Notes under the pieces: generated by a model
Told to the model about the DNA's origin: nothing
Databases searched by the model: none
What the model saw: only the letters and a program-made list of their open reading frames with translations
Source of the DNA: Sulfuriferula multivorans
GTDB lineage: Bacteria > Pseudomonadota > Gammaproteobacteria > Burkholderiales > Sulfuriferulaceae
DNA length: 64,000 bases
Assembly: GCF_003851125.1 (NCBI RefSeq)
Contig: NZ_BGOW01000002.1
Span: forward strand, 227,773-291,772
Direction: 5' to 3'
Shown here: positions 54,748 through 64,000 of the stretch, in pieces
How positions within the stretch are numbered: position 1 is the first letter of the stretch
How the letters are laid out: each line of letters opens with the position of its first letter
Translations under genes and position numbers: made by a program

Positions 54748-55653
54748 ATGAGCGATTTTGTCAGCAGTTTCTGGAGCCTCTACATCGCCGGCATCACCGT
54801 CATCAGCATCGTCTGGGTAGCGTGGTTTCTCAAGACCCAGACCACGCGCAGACTCGCCGCCGGCGAAAAGGCCGAACTGATTGAAAAAGCCTGGGACGGC
54901 GACTTGCAGGAACTCAACAATCCGCTGCCGCGCTGGTGGCTGTGGCTGTTTTACCTGACCATCGTGTTCGGCGTGGCTTACCTGGCGCTGTATCCGGGGC
55001 TGGGCAGCTACAAGGGTATGCTGGACTGGAGTGCCACGGGCCAATGGCAGCAGGAACAGGCCAGGGCCAACGCGCAATACGGCCCGATTTTTGACAAATA
55101 CCTGAAACAGGACCTGAAGGTGGTCGCGGCCGACCCGCAAGCACGCGAAATGGGTCAACGCCTGTTCCTGACCTACTGTTCGCAATGCCATGGTTCGGAT
55201 GCGGCCGGCGCCAGGGGCTTTCCCAATCTGACCGATCATGACTGGCTCTACGGCGGCGACCCGGAAACCATCCAGGCCAGTATCGCCAATGGCCGTGCCG
55301 GCGTGATGCCTGCGCTGGGTGCTGCCCTGGGCGTGCAGGGCACGAAGCAAGTCGCCAACTACGTGCTGTCCCTGTCCGGGAGCAAACATGACGCGACGCT
55401 GGCCGCGGCCGGGCGCGACAAGTTTGCTACCTACTGCGCCGCCTGCCACCAGGCGAACGGCAAAGGCACGCAAGCCATGGGCGCGCCCAACCTGACCGAC
55501 AAGGTGTGGCTCTATGGCGGCTCCGAAGCCACCATCATCGAAACCATCACCAAGGGCCGTAACGGCCACATGCCGGCACAACTGGACAAGCTGGGCGCAG
55601 CCAAGGTGCATCTGCTGGCGGCGTATGTGTATGGATTATCGCAGGGCAAGTAG
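54748..55653 (+). CDS. ccoP: cbb3-type cytochrome c oxidase subunit III (CcoP)
   Basis: CcoP is the di-haem cytochrome c subunit. From the ATG at 54748 (AAGGAG 8 bp upstream) it has 301 residues. An N-terminal helix (FWSLYIAGITVISIVWVAWF) and a second helix (WWLWLFYLTIVFGVAYLALY) anchor it. The conserved EKAWDGDLQELNNPLPRWWL lies between them. Two haem motifs follow, FLTYCSQCHG and FATYCAACHQ, each with PNLTD downstream (FPNLTDHDWLYGG and APNLTDKVWLYGG), and Met ligands in GVMPALG and GHMPAQ. ccoG follows 69 bp on. Confidence 0.97.
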   Translation: MSDFVSSFWSLYIAGITVISIVWVAWFLKTQTTRRLAAGEKAELIEKAWDGDLQELNNPLPRWWLWLFYLTIVFGVAYLALYPGLGSYKGMLDWSATGQWQQEQARANAQYGPIFDKYLKQDLKVVAADPQAREMGQRLFLTYCSQCHGSDAAGARGFPNLTDHDWLYGGDPETIQASIANGRAGVMPALGAALGVQGTKQVANYVLSLSGSKHDATLAAAGRDKFATYCAACHQANGKGTQAMGAPNLTDKVWLYGGSEATIIETITKGRNGHMPAQLDKLGAAKVHLLAAYVYGLSQGK

Positions 55654-55722
55654 GCGCTGAACCGGTGGGGCCTGCACAGGCGCGGCGCCCCACCCGCTTA
55701 CCAACAGCAAAGGAACCCGGGC

Positions 55723-57147
55723 GTGGCCGAAGCAGGACAAAAAAAAGTCATCAACATCGCAGCCTCCACCGAGATGGAGCAGACGCTCTACGCTGTCAAA
55801 CAAAAGGTCTATCCGCGTGCGGTTTCCGGCTGGTTCGCCAGCTGGCGTGTGGCTTTGGTGCTGTTCACCCAGCTGCTTTACTATGGCCTGCCCTGGCTGT
55901 CATGGGATGGGCGTCAGGCGATCCTGTTCGACCTGGCACAACGCAAGTTCTACATTCTGGGACTGGTGTTCTGGCCTCAGGATTTCATCTACCTCACCGG
56001 CCTGCTGGTCATTGCCGCATTCTCGCTGTTCCTGTTCACCGCCATCGCCGGACGCCTGTGGTGCGGCTTTGCCTGCCCGCAGACGGTCTACACTGAACTG
56101 TTTCTGTGGATAGAACGCAAGATTGAAGGCGATCGCCGCAAGCAGATGAAGCTGGACAGGCAAGCCTGGAACATTGAAAAAATCGGCAAGAAAACCGCCA
56201 AACATAGCGCATGGCTGGTACTGGCGTTGTGGACAGGCTTCACCTTTGTGGGCTACTTCACGCCCATCAAGGAACTGGCGATATCCTTCGCGCACTGGAC
56301 GCTGGGGCCATGGGAGACCTTCTGGATTTTTTTCTATGGCTTCGCCACCTACGGCAACGCGGGCTTCATGCGCGAGCAGGTATGCAAGTATATGTGCCCC
56401 TACGCGCGCTTCCAGAGCGTAATGTTCGACTCGGACACCCTTACCGTCACTTACGATCCCTCACGTGGCGAACCGCGCGGCCCGCGCTCCAAATCCACTG
56501 ACCGCCACACTGCCGGGCTGGGCGACTGCGTGGACTGCAGCATCTGTGTGCAGGTATGCCCCACCGATATCGACATCCGCAATGGCTTGCAATACGAATG
56601 CATAGGCTGCGCCGCCTGCATCGACGGTTGCGATCAGGTGATGGCGAAAATGGGCTATCCGCGCGGCCTGATCCGCTACACCACGGAAAACGTGATCAAG
56701 GGCAAGTACCCGGACAGAAGCATTCTTGCCCATGTATTGCGCCCGCGCACCCTGATTTATAGCGTACTGCTGCTTGCCATAGTCGCCACGCTGGGTATGG
56801 CGCTGATCAACCGGGTGCCGCTGCGCGTGGATGCAATCCGTGACCGCATTGCCGCCCGGGAAACCGCCGACGGCCATATCGAAAACGTCTACCGTCTGCA
56901 GATCATCAACATGCAAAACAAACCCCACCGCTACGCCATTTCAGTCACGGGCCTGCCAGGCATCAAACTGGGGGATGCAAGCTCCCTGGCGGAAGTTGCT
57001 GCGTTGGGAACCCATGACGCCGTGGTGCATGTCCAGATAGACCCGAGCGAAATCCGCGCACGTTCGAGTCCGGTGGAATTCAAAATCCAGTCGCTGGATA
57101 ACCCGGAACTGACGAAAACCGTCAGGTCCACCTTTCTTAATCGCTAG
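55723..57147 (+). CDS. ccoG: Cytochrome c oxidase accessory protein CcoG
   Basis: CcoG (FixG/RdxA) is an iron-sulfur membrane protein that reduces copper for cbb3 assembly. The 474-residue protein starts at GTG with AAAGGA upstream. It has five helices with conserved CGFACPQTVYTELFLWIERK (Cys pair for copper) and CKYMCPYARFQS. Two 4Fe-4S clusters follow: GDCVDCSICVQVCPTDIDIR and ECIGCAACIDGCDQVMAKMG. The C-terminal soluble domain is an immunoglobulin-like fold. It is part of ccoNOQP-GH. Confidence 0.96.
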   Translation: MAEAGQKKVINIAASTEMEQTLYAVKQKVYPRAVSGWFASWRVALVLFTQLLYYGLPWLSWDGRQAILFDLAQRKFYILGLVFWPQDFIYLTGLLVIAAFSLFLFTAIAGRLWCGFACPQTVYTELFLWIERKIEGDRRKQMKLDRQAWNIEKIGKKTAKHSAWLVLALWTGFTFVGYFTPIKELAISFAHWTLGPWETFWIFFYGFATYGNAGFMREQVCKYMCPYARFQSVMFDSDTLTVTYDPSRGEPRGPRSKSTDRHTAGLGDCVDCSICVQVCPTDIDIRNGLQYECIGCAACIDGCDQVMAKMGYPRGLIRYTTENVIKGKYPDRSILAHVLRPRTLIYSVLLLAIVATLGMALINRVPLRVDAIRDRIAARETADGHIENVYRLQIINMQNKPHRYAISVTGLPGIKLGDASSLAEVAALGTHDAVVHVQIDPSEIRARSSPVEFKIQSLDNPELTKTVRSTFLNR

Positions 57148-57157
57148 GAGTTACGCC

Positions 57158-57691
57158 ATGCACGCCACTGACAAACAACCCTGGTACCGCGAGCCCTGGC
57201 CGTGGCTGCTGATGATACTGCCGCTGACAGCGGTAGTGGCGGGTTTCATCACCGCCTGGTACGCAGTGGTAAGCAACGACGGCCTGGTAGCAGACGACTA
57301 CTACAAGGAAGGTATGGCGATTAACCAGACCCTGCATCGCGATACAGCAGCAATCGCACTGGACCTGGGTGCCACCCTGCACACCAGCGCGGATGCGCAC
57401 ACGCTGCACGTGACACTGGCCGGCAAGCTCTCGCCGCTGCCCAATATGTTACGACTCTCCATCCTGCACCCCACTCAACCCGGGCACGACCACGTCATCA
57501 CCTTGAATACAGCGGGCGATGGCAGCTATATTGGCGCCATGCCAAGTCTGGGCAATGGACGCTGGCGGCTGATCCTGGAGCCACCCCAGCGTGAATGGCG
57601 CCTGACCGGGGTGTGGTGGCAACCCCACACCAAGACGCTCACCCTGGACAATAGACACCCTGCCAAAATCCAGACAAACAATCTCAACTAG
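57158..57691 (+). CDS. ccoH: FixH family protein (CcoH)
   Basis: CcoH is a membrane-anchored assembly factor of cbb3 oxidase. The 177-residue protein has an N-terminal helix ([20 protein letters not shown]) and then the conserved [34 protein letters not shown] segment. A periplasmic beta domain follows. TAGGAG lies 6 bp upstream of the ATG. It follows ccoG by 10 bp. Here ccoI and ccoS are not downstream, since they head the locus; a short DUF3149 gene follows. Confidence 0.93.
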   Translation: MHATDKQPWYREPWPWLLMILPLTAVVAGFITAWYAVVSNDGLVADDYYKEGMAINQTLHRDTAAIALDLGATLHTSADAHTLHVTLAGKLSPLPNMLRLSILHPTQPGHDHVITLNTAGDGSYIGAMPSLGNGRWRLILEPPQREWRLTGVWWQPHTKTLTLDNRHPAKIQTNNLN

Positions 57692-57704
57692 ACGGGAGAA
57701 TCAC

Positions 57705-57833
57705 ATGGCTACATTGCTGAACCTGCTGCTCACCACGCGTACCGGGCTAATGAGCCTATTCACCGTGGTTTTTGCAATTGGCATGCTAGGCTGGTTCGCC
57801 TGGTGGTTCATAAACAAATCCAGGGGAAAATAA
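57705..57833 (+). CDS. DUF3149 small membrane protein
   Basis: A 42-residue protein reading [20 protein letters not shown] and then [20 protein letters not shown]. This fits the DUF3149 pattern (LLxxLLTTxxGLMSLxVIxFxIGM, one membrane helix). GGGAG lies 7 bp before the ATG. It follows ccoH by 13 bp, so it is probably in the cbb3 transcript. Function is unknown. Confidence 0.82.
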   Translation: MATLLNLLLTTRTGLMSLFTVVFAIGMLGWFAWWFINKSRGK

Positions 57834-57886
57834 ATACCTGCCGGCACACTCTCACAGCAAAAATCACACAATCGAAGGAGGAAAGC

Positions 57887-58144
57887 ATGCAACGCATAAT
57901 CCAGGTGCTGTGGCCGTCGTTCATCGCGGCGGGGGTAATGGATATTGTCCTGTTCACGCTGCTGGATCCGGTCGCACTGATCTATCAGGACGCTCCTCTG
58001 TTCACAACCCGGCTCGGCGCTTATTCGCTCGGTTTTTTTCTGTTCTGGCTGTTCGGTACAGTGAGCAGCGCGCTAACCTGCTACTTTCAGTGCAGCACAG
58101 CCCAGCTCAACAAGATTTGCAAGTCGTCCGAACCAAAAAATTAA
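57887..58144 (+). CDS. Small two-helix membrane protein after the cbb3 genes
   Basis: This 85-residue protein begins MQRIIQVLWPSFIAAGVMDI and continues with FTLLDPVALIYQDAPL. A second helix follows (YSLGFFLFWLFGTVSSALTC), and then a short Cys-containing tail (YFQCSTAQLNKICKSS). A very good AAGGAGG sits 8 bp before the ATG. Similar small proteins are seen beside cbb3 or denitrification genes in betaproteobacteria, but I know no function. It is last in the ccoISNOQPGH run. Confidence 0.75.
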   Translation: MQRIIQVLWPSFIAAGVMDIVLFTLLDPVALIYQDAPLFTTRLGAYSLGFFLFWLFGTVSSALTCYFQCSTAQLNKICKSSEPKN

Positions 58145-58200
58145 GTGTTCAGAATAAGGGCCGGATTCCCGGACAGGCCCGGGAACAGGCAAAATAAAAC

Positions 58201-58644
58201 TCAATAGGTATTCTGCACTTCGGTGACTTGCGGAAAGGTGCGCCGCACGATTTTCTCCACCACGTTTTTCAGATCCAGCATGGAATTGGGGCACCCCACG
58301 CAGGCACCCTTGAGCCGCACCCGGACAATCGTGCCGCTGATTTCCACCAGCTCCAGATCACCGCCGTCGCGCAGCAGGATAGCGCGGGCTTCTTCCAGAA
58401 CTTGCACCAGCGCGGTCTCAGTGAGCGGCGGGGCTGCGCCGCTGGCCTGGTAGGGGCGCAACTTTTCCAGACGTGCCTGACGCTGGGCAATGCGCGCCGC
58501 CAGCAGCGGGGTGCGCTCTTCGAGTTCGTCAAGTTCCTCTTCGCTGTACCAGCGCGTATCGTCGAGTGCCATTTCGCGGTCGCGCGCGGCAAGTTCCTCG
58601 GCGCTATAGCGTTTGATAGGGATGGCTTTGGTGGTGTCAGTCAT
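58201..58644 (-). CDS. NifU C-terminal domain protein
   Basis: This is a 147-residue protein with a NifU/Nfu-type iron-sulfur carrier domain at its end. The start is the ATG at 58644 (MTDTTKAIPIKRYSAEELAA), 2 bp from the purL stop; a longer frame overlaps purL and is less likely. The N-terminal half is a charged helical extension (RDREMALDDTRWYSEEELDE). The domain, about 80-147, holds ILLRDGGDLELVEISGTIVR and LKGACVGCPNSMLDLKNVVE, with the CxxC that binds a 4Fe-4S cluster. Its tight coupling to purL is curious, since bacterial PurL has no iron-sulfur cluster (the next enzyme, PurF, can have one). Confidence 0.85.
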   Translation of the reverse strand: MTDTTKAIPIKRYSAEELAARDREMALDDTRWYSEEELDELEERTPLLAARIAQRQARLEKLRPYQASGAAPPLTETALVQVLEEARAILLRDGGDLELVEISGTIVRVRLKGACVGCPNSMLDLKNVVEKIVRRTFPQVTEVQNTY

Positions 58645-58646
58645 GC

Positions 58647-61600
58647 TTATCCAACCCATTTGCGCGCATTGCGGAACATCCGCAGCCACGGACCATCTTC
58701 GCGCCAGTCGTCCGGATGCCAGGAATGCTGTACGGTGCGGAACACCCGTTCCGGATGCGGCATCAACAGGGTGAAGCGACCATCGGCAGTGGTCACGCCG
58801 GTCAGGCCGCCGGGCGAGCCGTTCGGGTTCGCCGGATAGGTCTCGGTCACACGACCGTGGTTGTCCACATAGCGCAGCGCACCGATCACCTGCGCCGGGT
58901 CGCCGCCCTGGCTGAAGTCGGCATAACCTTCGCCGTGTGAGACCACCACCGGCATGCGGCTGCCGGCCATGCCGTCGAACAGGATGGAGGGGCTGTCCGG
59001 CACTTCGACCATGACGAAACGCGCCTCGAACTGCTCGGACTGGTTGCGGGTAAATTTCGGCCAGAATTCGGCGCCGGGAATGATGGACTTGAGATTACTC
59101 ATCATCTGGCAGCCATTGCACACGCCCAGCGCGAAGCTGTCGTCGCGCCTGAAAAATGCTTCAAACTGCTCGCGCGCGCGCGAGTTGAACAGGATGGATT
59201 TGGCCCAGCCTTCGCCGGCGCCCAAAACGTCACCGTAGGAAAAACCGCCGCACGCGGCAAAGCCGCGGAAATCAGTCAGCGCCACACGCCCGGCGATGAT
59301 GTCACTCATGTGCACGTCCACCGCCTCGAAGCCGGCGCGGTCGAAAGCGGCGGCCATTTCCACTTCGCCGTTGACGCCCTGCTCGCGCAGGATGGCGATG
59401 CGCGGTTTGCTGCCGCCGATGAAAGGCGCGGCGATGTTGTCATTGAGGTCGAAGCCAAGCTTTGCCGACAAACCCGGGTTAGCCCCATCCAGCAGTTGCG
59501 CATATTCGCTCTCGGCACAAGCCGGATTGTCGCGCAGGCGCTGGATCTGGTAGCTGGTTTCGCTCCAGGCACGCTGCAATTCCGCGCGGCTGAAATTGAG
59601 CATGGTTTTTTCATTGCGCACGATTTCCACATGGTCGCGATCATTGGTGCTGCCAATGATGTGGAACTCGGAACGCAGCCCGGCTGCTATGAAGGTCTGC
59701 ATGACCTCGGCGGTATGCTCGCGCTTCACCTGCAACACTGCGCCCAGCTCCTCGTTGAACAGCACTCCAAACACGCGCGGACTGTATCCGGTTTGCTCGG
59801 TGATCACTTCCTCGTCTTCATCCATGCCTTCTTCTTCAACTTGCACGCGGAAGCGATCCTGGCACAGCTCGTCCGCGTCCACAGTGATGCCGCAGTGGCC
59901 GGCGAAGGCCATTTCGCACAGTGCCGCCCACAGGCCGCCATCGGAGCGGTCATGGTAGGCCAGCACGCGACCGGCGGCATTGAGCGCCTGCACGGTTTCG
60001 AAAAACGCCTTGAACTGGCCCGGGTGATCGAGATCCGGGCAGCGCTCACCCACCTGCTTGTAGACCTGCGCGAACGCTGAGCCACCCAGCCGATTGCGGC
60101 CGCAGCCGAGGTCGATCAGGATGAGGTCGGTATCGCCCTGATCGGTACGCAGCTGCGGCGTAAGCGTGGCACGCACGTCGGGGCTGGGCGCGAAAGCGGA
60201 AATGATCAGCGACAATGGCGCGGTGACGGATTTCTGCGCACCGTCCGACTCCCACACGCTGCGCATGGACAACGAATCCTTGCCCACCGGGATGCTGATG
60301 CCCAATGCGGGACACAGCTCCAGCCCCACAGCCTTGACCGTGTCGTATAGCGCAGCGTCTTCGCCGGGAAAACCGGCTGCTGCCATCCAGTTGGCCGAGA
60401 GTTTCACATCGCCGATTTTTTCCACACGCGCTGCGGCCAGGTTGGTCAGCGCCTCGCCTACCGCCATGCGCCCGGAAGCGGCAGCATCGATCAGCGCCAG
60501 CGGGGTGCGCTCGCCCACAGCGAAGGCCTCGCCGCGCTCGGTGGCGTAGCCCATGGTGGTCACCGCCACGTCCGCAACCGGTACCTGCCATGGGCCGACC
60601 AACTGGTCGCGCGCGGTGTAGCCACCCACGCTGCGATCGCCAATGGTGATGAGGAATGACTTGGATGCCACACTGGGCAGGCGCAACACGCGCAGCGCGG
60701 CCTCCGCCAGTTCGATGCCATCGGTGTTCAACACCGGCAAGCTGCGAACGACACGCTGCACGTCGCGGGTCATACGGGGCGGCTTGCCGAGCAGCACGGA
60801 CATATCCATATCCACCGGCATAGCGCTCAGCAGACTGTCTTCCACCCTCAGATGACGATCCTCGGTCGCCACGCCGATCACGGCGAACGGGCAGCGCTCG
60901 CGTTCGCATATCGCGCGGAAAGCATCGAGGCTTTCCGGCGCAATGGCCAGCACATAGCGTTCCTGCGATTCATTCGACCAGATTTCACGCGGCGCCATGC
61001 CCGATTCTTCCAGCGGAATATCGCGCAATTGAAAGCGTGCACCGCGGCCGGCGCCATCCACCAGTTCCGGCATGGCGTTGGAAACACCACCCGCCCCAAC
61101 GTCGTGGATGGACAGAATCGGATTGGCGTCGCCCAGTTGCCAGCAGCGGTCGATCACTTCCTGAGCGCGACGCTGCATTTCCGGATTGCCGCGTTGTACC
61201 GAGTCGAAATCCAGGTTTTCGGCATTGGTGCCGGTATCCATGCTGGATGCCGCACCGCCGCCCAGACCGATGAGCATGCCAGGTCCGCCCAGATGGATCA
61301 GCAGCGTGCCGGCGGCGAACTGCTTTTTGAAGCAGTGGGCGTCGTCGATGTTACCCACCCCGCCCGCCAGCATGATGGGCTTGTGGTAGCCGCGCATCTC
61401 GCCTGCGCATTCTTCCTCGAAAGTGCGGAAATAACCCGCCAGATTGGGCCGGCCGAATTCGTTGTTGAACGCCGCTGCGCCGAGCGGGCCGTCGATCATG
61501 ATTTGCAGCGCGGAGGCGATGCGGTCGGGCTTGCCGTAACCACCCGTGCTGCCTTGATAGGTTTCCCAGGGCTGGTGGCTGCCGGGGATATTCAGGTTGG

Positions 61601-62609
61601 ACACCGAGAACCCGCACAACCCCGCCTTGGGCTTGGAACCGGTGCCGGTGGCGCCCTCGTCGCGAATCTCGCCGCCCGAACCCGTTGCCGCGCCGGGGAA
61701 AGGCGAAATGGCGGTGGGGTGATTGTGCGTTTCCACTTTCATCAGGATGTGCGTACGCGCCTCACGATATACATAGCGACCATTTTCCGCCGGATGAAAA
61801 CGCGCCACGTCAGAACCTTCGATCACCGAGGAATTATCCGAATACGCCACCACGGTCCCTTGCGGATGGCGCGCGTGGGTTTCGCGAATCATGCCGAACA
61901 GCGTGTGCGGCTGCGCCTCGCCGTCAATCACCCAGGCAGCATTGAAAATCTTGTGGCGGCAGTGCTCTGAATTGGCCTGGGCGAACATGGTCAGCTCGAC
62001 ATCGGTCGGGTTACGCCCGATACGGGTGAAATTGCCCATCAGATAGTCGATTTCATCCGCCGACAATGCCAGTCCCATTTCGCTGTTGGCGCGCACCAGC
62101 GCCGCGCGGCCGGCACCGAGAATATCCACTGTGGTCAATGGCTTGGGCGGGAGATGGCGGAACAGTGCGTGGGCATCGTCCAGGCTGCCGAATACGGCTT
62201 CAGTCATGCGGTCATGGATATATGGTGCAATCTGCGCCTGGTCTTCTGCAGTCAGCGCGGCACCGTTGCGGCGGCTGAAATGATAGGCAGTGCCGCGTTC
62301 AATCCGGGAGATTTTTTCCAGCCCGCAGTGGCGCGCAATATCGGTAGCCTTCGAGGACCACGGCGAAATCGTGCCGGGGCGCGGGGTAACCAGCAACAAC
62401 GTGCCGTCCGATCGGACAGGCAACGGGGTACCGTAGGTGAGGATGGAATCCAGCGTGGCTTTCTCGACAGTATCCAGCGCAGCCGACACTTCCGCGAAAT
62501 GCCAGAACTCGGATTGGATACAGTCGTAATCGGGCAGCGCTTTGGATAGCTTGTCGAGACGAAAACGGGAAAGCGCGGCGCCGCCGCGCAATTTATGCAG
62601 TTCGGACAT
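58647..62609 (-). CDS. purL: Phosphoribosylformylglycinamidine synthase
   Basis: PurL (FGAM synthetase) converts FGAR to FGAM with ATP and glutamine. This is the large single-chain type, 1320 residues from the ATG at 62609 ([20 protein letters not shown]). Visible pieces are [20 protein letters not shown] (linker/active-site His), [24 protein letters not shown] segment, [20 protein letters not shown], and the C-terminal glutaminase domain with [55 protein letters not shown] (nucleophile Cys) and [17 protein letters not shown]. No damage is seen. It is followed by a NifU-like gene after 2 bp. Confidence 0.97.
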   Translation of the reverse strand: MSELHKLRGGAALSRFRLDKLSKALPDYDCIQSEFWHFAEVSAALDTVEKATLDSILTYGTPLPVRSDGTLLLVTPRPGTISPWSSKATDIARHCGLEKISRIERGTAYHFSRRNGAALTAEDQAQIAPYIHDRMTEAVFGSLDDAHALFRHLPPKPLTTVDILGAGRAALVRANSEMGLALSADEIDYLMGNFTRIGRNPTDVELTMFAQANSEHCRHKIFNAAWVIDGEAQPHTLFGMIRETHARHPQGTVVAYSDNSSVIEGSDVARFHPAENGRYVYREARTHILMKVETHNHPTAISPFPGAATGSGGEIRDEGATGTGSKPKAGLCGFSVSNLNIPGSHQPWETYQGSTGGYGKPDRIASALQIMIDGPLGAAAFNNEFGRPNLAGYFRTFEEECAGEMRGYHKPIMLAGGVGNIDDAHCFKKQFAAGTLLIHLGGPGMLIGLGGGAASSMDTGTNAENLDFDSVQRGNPEMQRRAQEVIDRCWQLGDANPILSIHDVGAGGVSNAMPELVDGAGRGARFQLRDIPLEESGMAPREIWSNESQERYVLAIAPESLDAFRAICERERCPFAVIGVATEDRHLRVEDSLLSAMPVDMDMSVLLGKPPRMTRDVQRVVRSLPVLNTDGIELAEAALRVLRLPSVASKSFLITIGDRSVGGYTARDQLVGPWQVPVADVAVTTMGYATERGEAFAVGERTPLALIDAAASGRMAVGEALTNLAAARVEKIGDVKLSANWMAAAGFPGEDAALYDTVKAVGLELCPALGISIPVGKDSLSMRSVWESDGAQKSVTAPLSLIISAFAPSPDVRATLTPQLRTDQGDTDLILIDLGCGRNRLGGSAFAQVYKQVGERCPDLDHPGQFKAFFETVQALNAAGRVLAYHDRSDGGLWAALCEMAFAGHCGITVDADELCQDRFRVQVEEEGMDEDEEVITEQTGYSPRVFGVLFNEELGAVLQVKREHTAEVMQTFIAAGLRSEFHIIGSTNDRDHVEIVRNEKTMLNFSRAELQRAWSETSYQIQRLRDNPACAESEYAQLLDGANPGLSAKLGFDLNDNIAAPFIGGSKPRIAILREQGVNGEVEMAAAFDRAGFEAVDVHMSDIIAGRVALTDFRGFAACGGFSYGDVLGAGEGWAKSILFNSRAREQFEAFFRRDDSFALGVCNGCQMMSNLKSIIPGAEFWPKFTRNQSEQFEARFVMVEVPDSPSILFDGMAGSRMPVVVSHGEGYADFSQGGDPAQVIGALRYVDNHGRVTETYPANPNGSPGGLTGVTTADGRFTLLMPHPERVFRTVQHSWHPDDWREDGPWLRMFRNARKWVG

Positions 62610-62663
62610 GGTGCGAATCGGGCATCGGGTAAAAGCGAATTTTACCCGAAATCGGACGTCCTC

Positions 62664-62681
62664 CCCACTCTCCGGGGTGGG
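62664..62681 (-). other. Short hairpin between the DUF3330 gene and purL
   Basis: CCCAC (62664-62668) and GTGGG (62677-62681) can pair around eight bases just past the DUF3330 stop. There is no U-run, so termination is doubtful. It sits about 55 bp ahead of purL. Confidence 0.25.
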
Positions 62682-62682
62682 T

Positions 62683-62910
62683 TCAGGCAGCCGTGTTTGG
62701 AGGAAACTCCTGCCGCGCTTTACGCCGCCAGGTTTCCAGGCAGTCCAGCCCGCAGAAGTGATGGATATAATCCGCACCCTCTTCGTTCAGGGCGGCGGAA
62801 ACGGGCATCTCCATCATGCACACCTCGCAACTGGTAATTTCGCATCCTGCGTCTTCCACGCAGGACAGAATCTCGCCGCCGCCGGGATTCACATTTCTTG
62901 GCATTTTCAT
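62683..62910 (-). CDS. DUF3330 cysteine-rich protein
   Basis: This is a 75-residue zinc-ribbon-like protein. It reads [40 protein letters not shown] and ends [20 protein letters not shown]. The cysteines fall as C-x5-C-x4-C-x2-C and C-x3-C with two His, a typical metal-binding set. This matches DUF3330, found both on mercury transposons and as a chromosomal gene; no transposon features are seen here. It is on the same strand and just upstream of purL. Confidence 0.8.
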   Translation of the reverse strand: MKMPRNVNPGGGEILSCVEDAGCEITSCEVCMMEMPVSAALNEEGADYIHHFCGLDCLETWRRKARQEFPPNTAA

Positions 62911-62982
62911 TTCGCTCTCCTCTGTATCACATCATGATGCTACGCTTTCAGTATAGACACCCCAACCCATACCGAGTTCGTC

Positions 62983-63828
62983 ATGAAACCCCATACAAAC
63001 CAGTTGATCGGCAAAGCCATCCTCGACGCCCTGCCGACGCGTCCGCTCGACAGCAACAAGGGCAACTTCGGCAGCGTCGGCATCCTGGGGGGTGCCCCGG
63101 GCATGACCGGGGCAGTATTGCTGGCAGCGCGTGCGGCACTTCATCTGGGTGCGGGCAAAACCTACGCCGCAAGCCTGAGCAGCGGTATCACCCTGGACTG
63201 CATGCAACCTGAAATCATGCTGCTTGACCCTTCTCAACTGCTCGACACCGCGTTAACCGTGCTGGCCGTCGGCCCCGGTTTGGGGCAATCAGAACAGGCG
63301 CGACAACTGCTGGAAAGCGCGCTGAAAAATCCGGCTATTCTGGTATTGGACGCCGATGCCCTCAACCTGCTTGCCGCATCGCCGGATTTAAAAAATTTGA
63401 CGCTAGCCCGCACCAGCCCAACGCTGCTCACACCTCATCCGGGCGAAGCTGCGCGACTGCTGGCCTGTGATACTAAAACCATCCAGCGCGATCGACCCGC
63501 TGCTGCCTTGCAACTGGCCGAAAAATATTGCGCCTGGGTGGTACTCAAGGGTGCAGGCAGCATTTGCACCGGACCGGGCAAAGAATGGCGCATCAACACT
63601 ACGGGCAATCCTGGCTTGAGTAGCGCAGGTATGGGGGATGTACTGACGGGCATGGTGGCCGCTCTGCTGGCGCAGGGTCTGGAACCTTTCGCTGCACTGC
63701 AACTCGCCGCCTATCTGCATGGGGCGGCAGCCGATGCCCTGCTGCTGCAAGGCATAGGTCCGGTGGGCCTCACCGCTTCGGAAGTGATGCTGGAAGCGCG
63801 AAAAATACTGAATCAGCGAGCCATTTAA
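62983..63828 (+). CDS. nnrD: ADP-dependent NAD(P)H-hydrate dehydratase
   Basis: This enzyme repairs hydrated NAD(P)H. The 281-residue protein is the dehydratase alone, without the NnrE epimerase domain. Motifs are KGNFGSVGILGGAPGMTGAV, AARAALHLGAGKTYAASLSS, AVGPGLGQSEQARQLL, VLDADALNLLAASPDL, LLTPHPGEAARLLACDT, WVVLKGAGSICTGP and NTTGNPGLSSAGMGDVLTGM (catalytic GMGD). The ATG at 62983 has no strong ribosome site. The DUF3330 gene is divergent. Confidence 0.94.
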   Translation: MKPHTNQLIGKAILDALPTRPLDSNKGNFGSVGILGGAPGMTGAVLLAARAALHLGAGKTYAASLSSGITLDCMQPEIMLLDPSQLLDTALTVLAVGPGLGQSEQARQLLESALKNPAILVLDADALNLLAASPDLKNLTLARTSPTLLTPHPGEAARLLACDTKTIQRDRPAAALQLAEKYCAWVVLKGAGSICTGPGKEWRINTTGNPGLSSAGMGDVLTGMVAALLAQGLEPFAALQLAAYLHGAAADALLLQGIGPVGLTASEVMLEARKILNQRAI

Positions 63829-63971
63829 CAACATCTAATCAGGCATCAAAAAGTCGAACCTCCCGGAGAAATAGAGGAACGACCAGATCAGAAATTTTCG
63901 GACCATAGGCTAGACAGTGTCGTCACGTGATATGTTAAAATAGTTTTTTACATAAACTGCGGTGGACGCGA

Positions 63972-64000
63972 ATGGCTGATGCCTATCAACGACATGACAT
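63972..64000 (+). CDS. Start of an unidentified gene at the right edge
   Basis: An ATG at 63972 opens a frame reading MADAYQRHD, cut by the window edge. A TTAAAAT hexamer-like stretch about 35 bp upstream could be its -10. Nine codons are too few to name a product. Confidence 0.35.

Noticed and set aside
62683..62910. A mercury-transposon remnant around the DUF3330 gene
   Set aside because: No mer genes, terminal inverted repeats or transposase nearby; chromosomal DUF3330 genes are common.

Overview
The window is a stretch of a betaproteobacterial chromosome. The closest fit by eye is the Nitrosomonadales (Gallionellaceae or Sulfuricella-like). This rests on gene content and protein similarity recalled from memory, not on a search: a complete cbb3 oxidase locus with CcoG/H/I/S, the N-degron pair Bpt and Aat, HrcA, mdtABC-type RND efflux, a BamE-Fur divergent pair and a single-chain PurL. 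The DNA is moderately GC-rich, except for a clearly AT-rich insert at about 31.2-33.3 kb.

Layout. 1-8.2 kb is housekeeping: carA (cut by the left edge), dapB, bamE, divergent fur, a marR-emrA-emrB drug efflux operon with a perfect operator palindrome over its ribosome binding site, recN and nadK. 8.3-9.6 kb holds small and decaying genes: a tautomerase, a frameshifted NIPSNAP gene and a truncated GIY-YIG gene. 9.6-18.7 kb is an RND efflux operon (adaptor, two permeases, outer-membrane factor).

18.9-24.3 kb is an envelope-stress neighbourhood. It has two small secreted Tyr-rich proteins sharing a C-terminal motif, a glycine-zipper lipoprotein, a Spy/CpxP-like protein, a CpxR/CpxA-like two-component pair and a Ser-rich protein. 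Direct repeats of the type GTAAA-N5-GTAAA lie at almost the same distance (about 91-115 bp) from the start codons of the Spy gene, of a broken Spy duplicate and of the Ser-rich gene, so a small local Cpx-like regulon can be proposed. hrcA and hemH follow.

27.0-38.5 kb is a defence island. Going along the minus strand it reads hsdM, hsdS, a nucleoid-associated-like protein, a three-helix membrane protein, a scar carrying the first codons of another hsdR, a PIN/RHH toxin-antitoxin pair, and hsdR. Beside it on the plus strand is a hipBA pair with palindromic operators. The AT-rich nucleoid protein plus membrane protein pair is the best candidate for an undescribed system.

38.6-48.9 kb returns to ordinary chromosome: phosphoesterase and lipid kinase, a beta-lactamase-fold hydrolase with folA, a MarC protein, thyA, an EAL regulator, a truncated haemoglobin, bpt and aat. 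49.1-58.1 kb carries ompW behind a promoter-embedded palindrome and the cbb3 oxidase locus in the order ccoI-S-N-O-Q-P-G-H plus two small membrane proteins. 58.2-64.0 kb has a NifU-like protein coupled to purL, a DUF3330 protein, an NAD(P)H-hydrate dehydratase and the start of an unidentified gene. No tRNA, rRNA, CRISPR array or complete insertion sequence was recognised.
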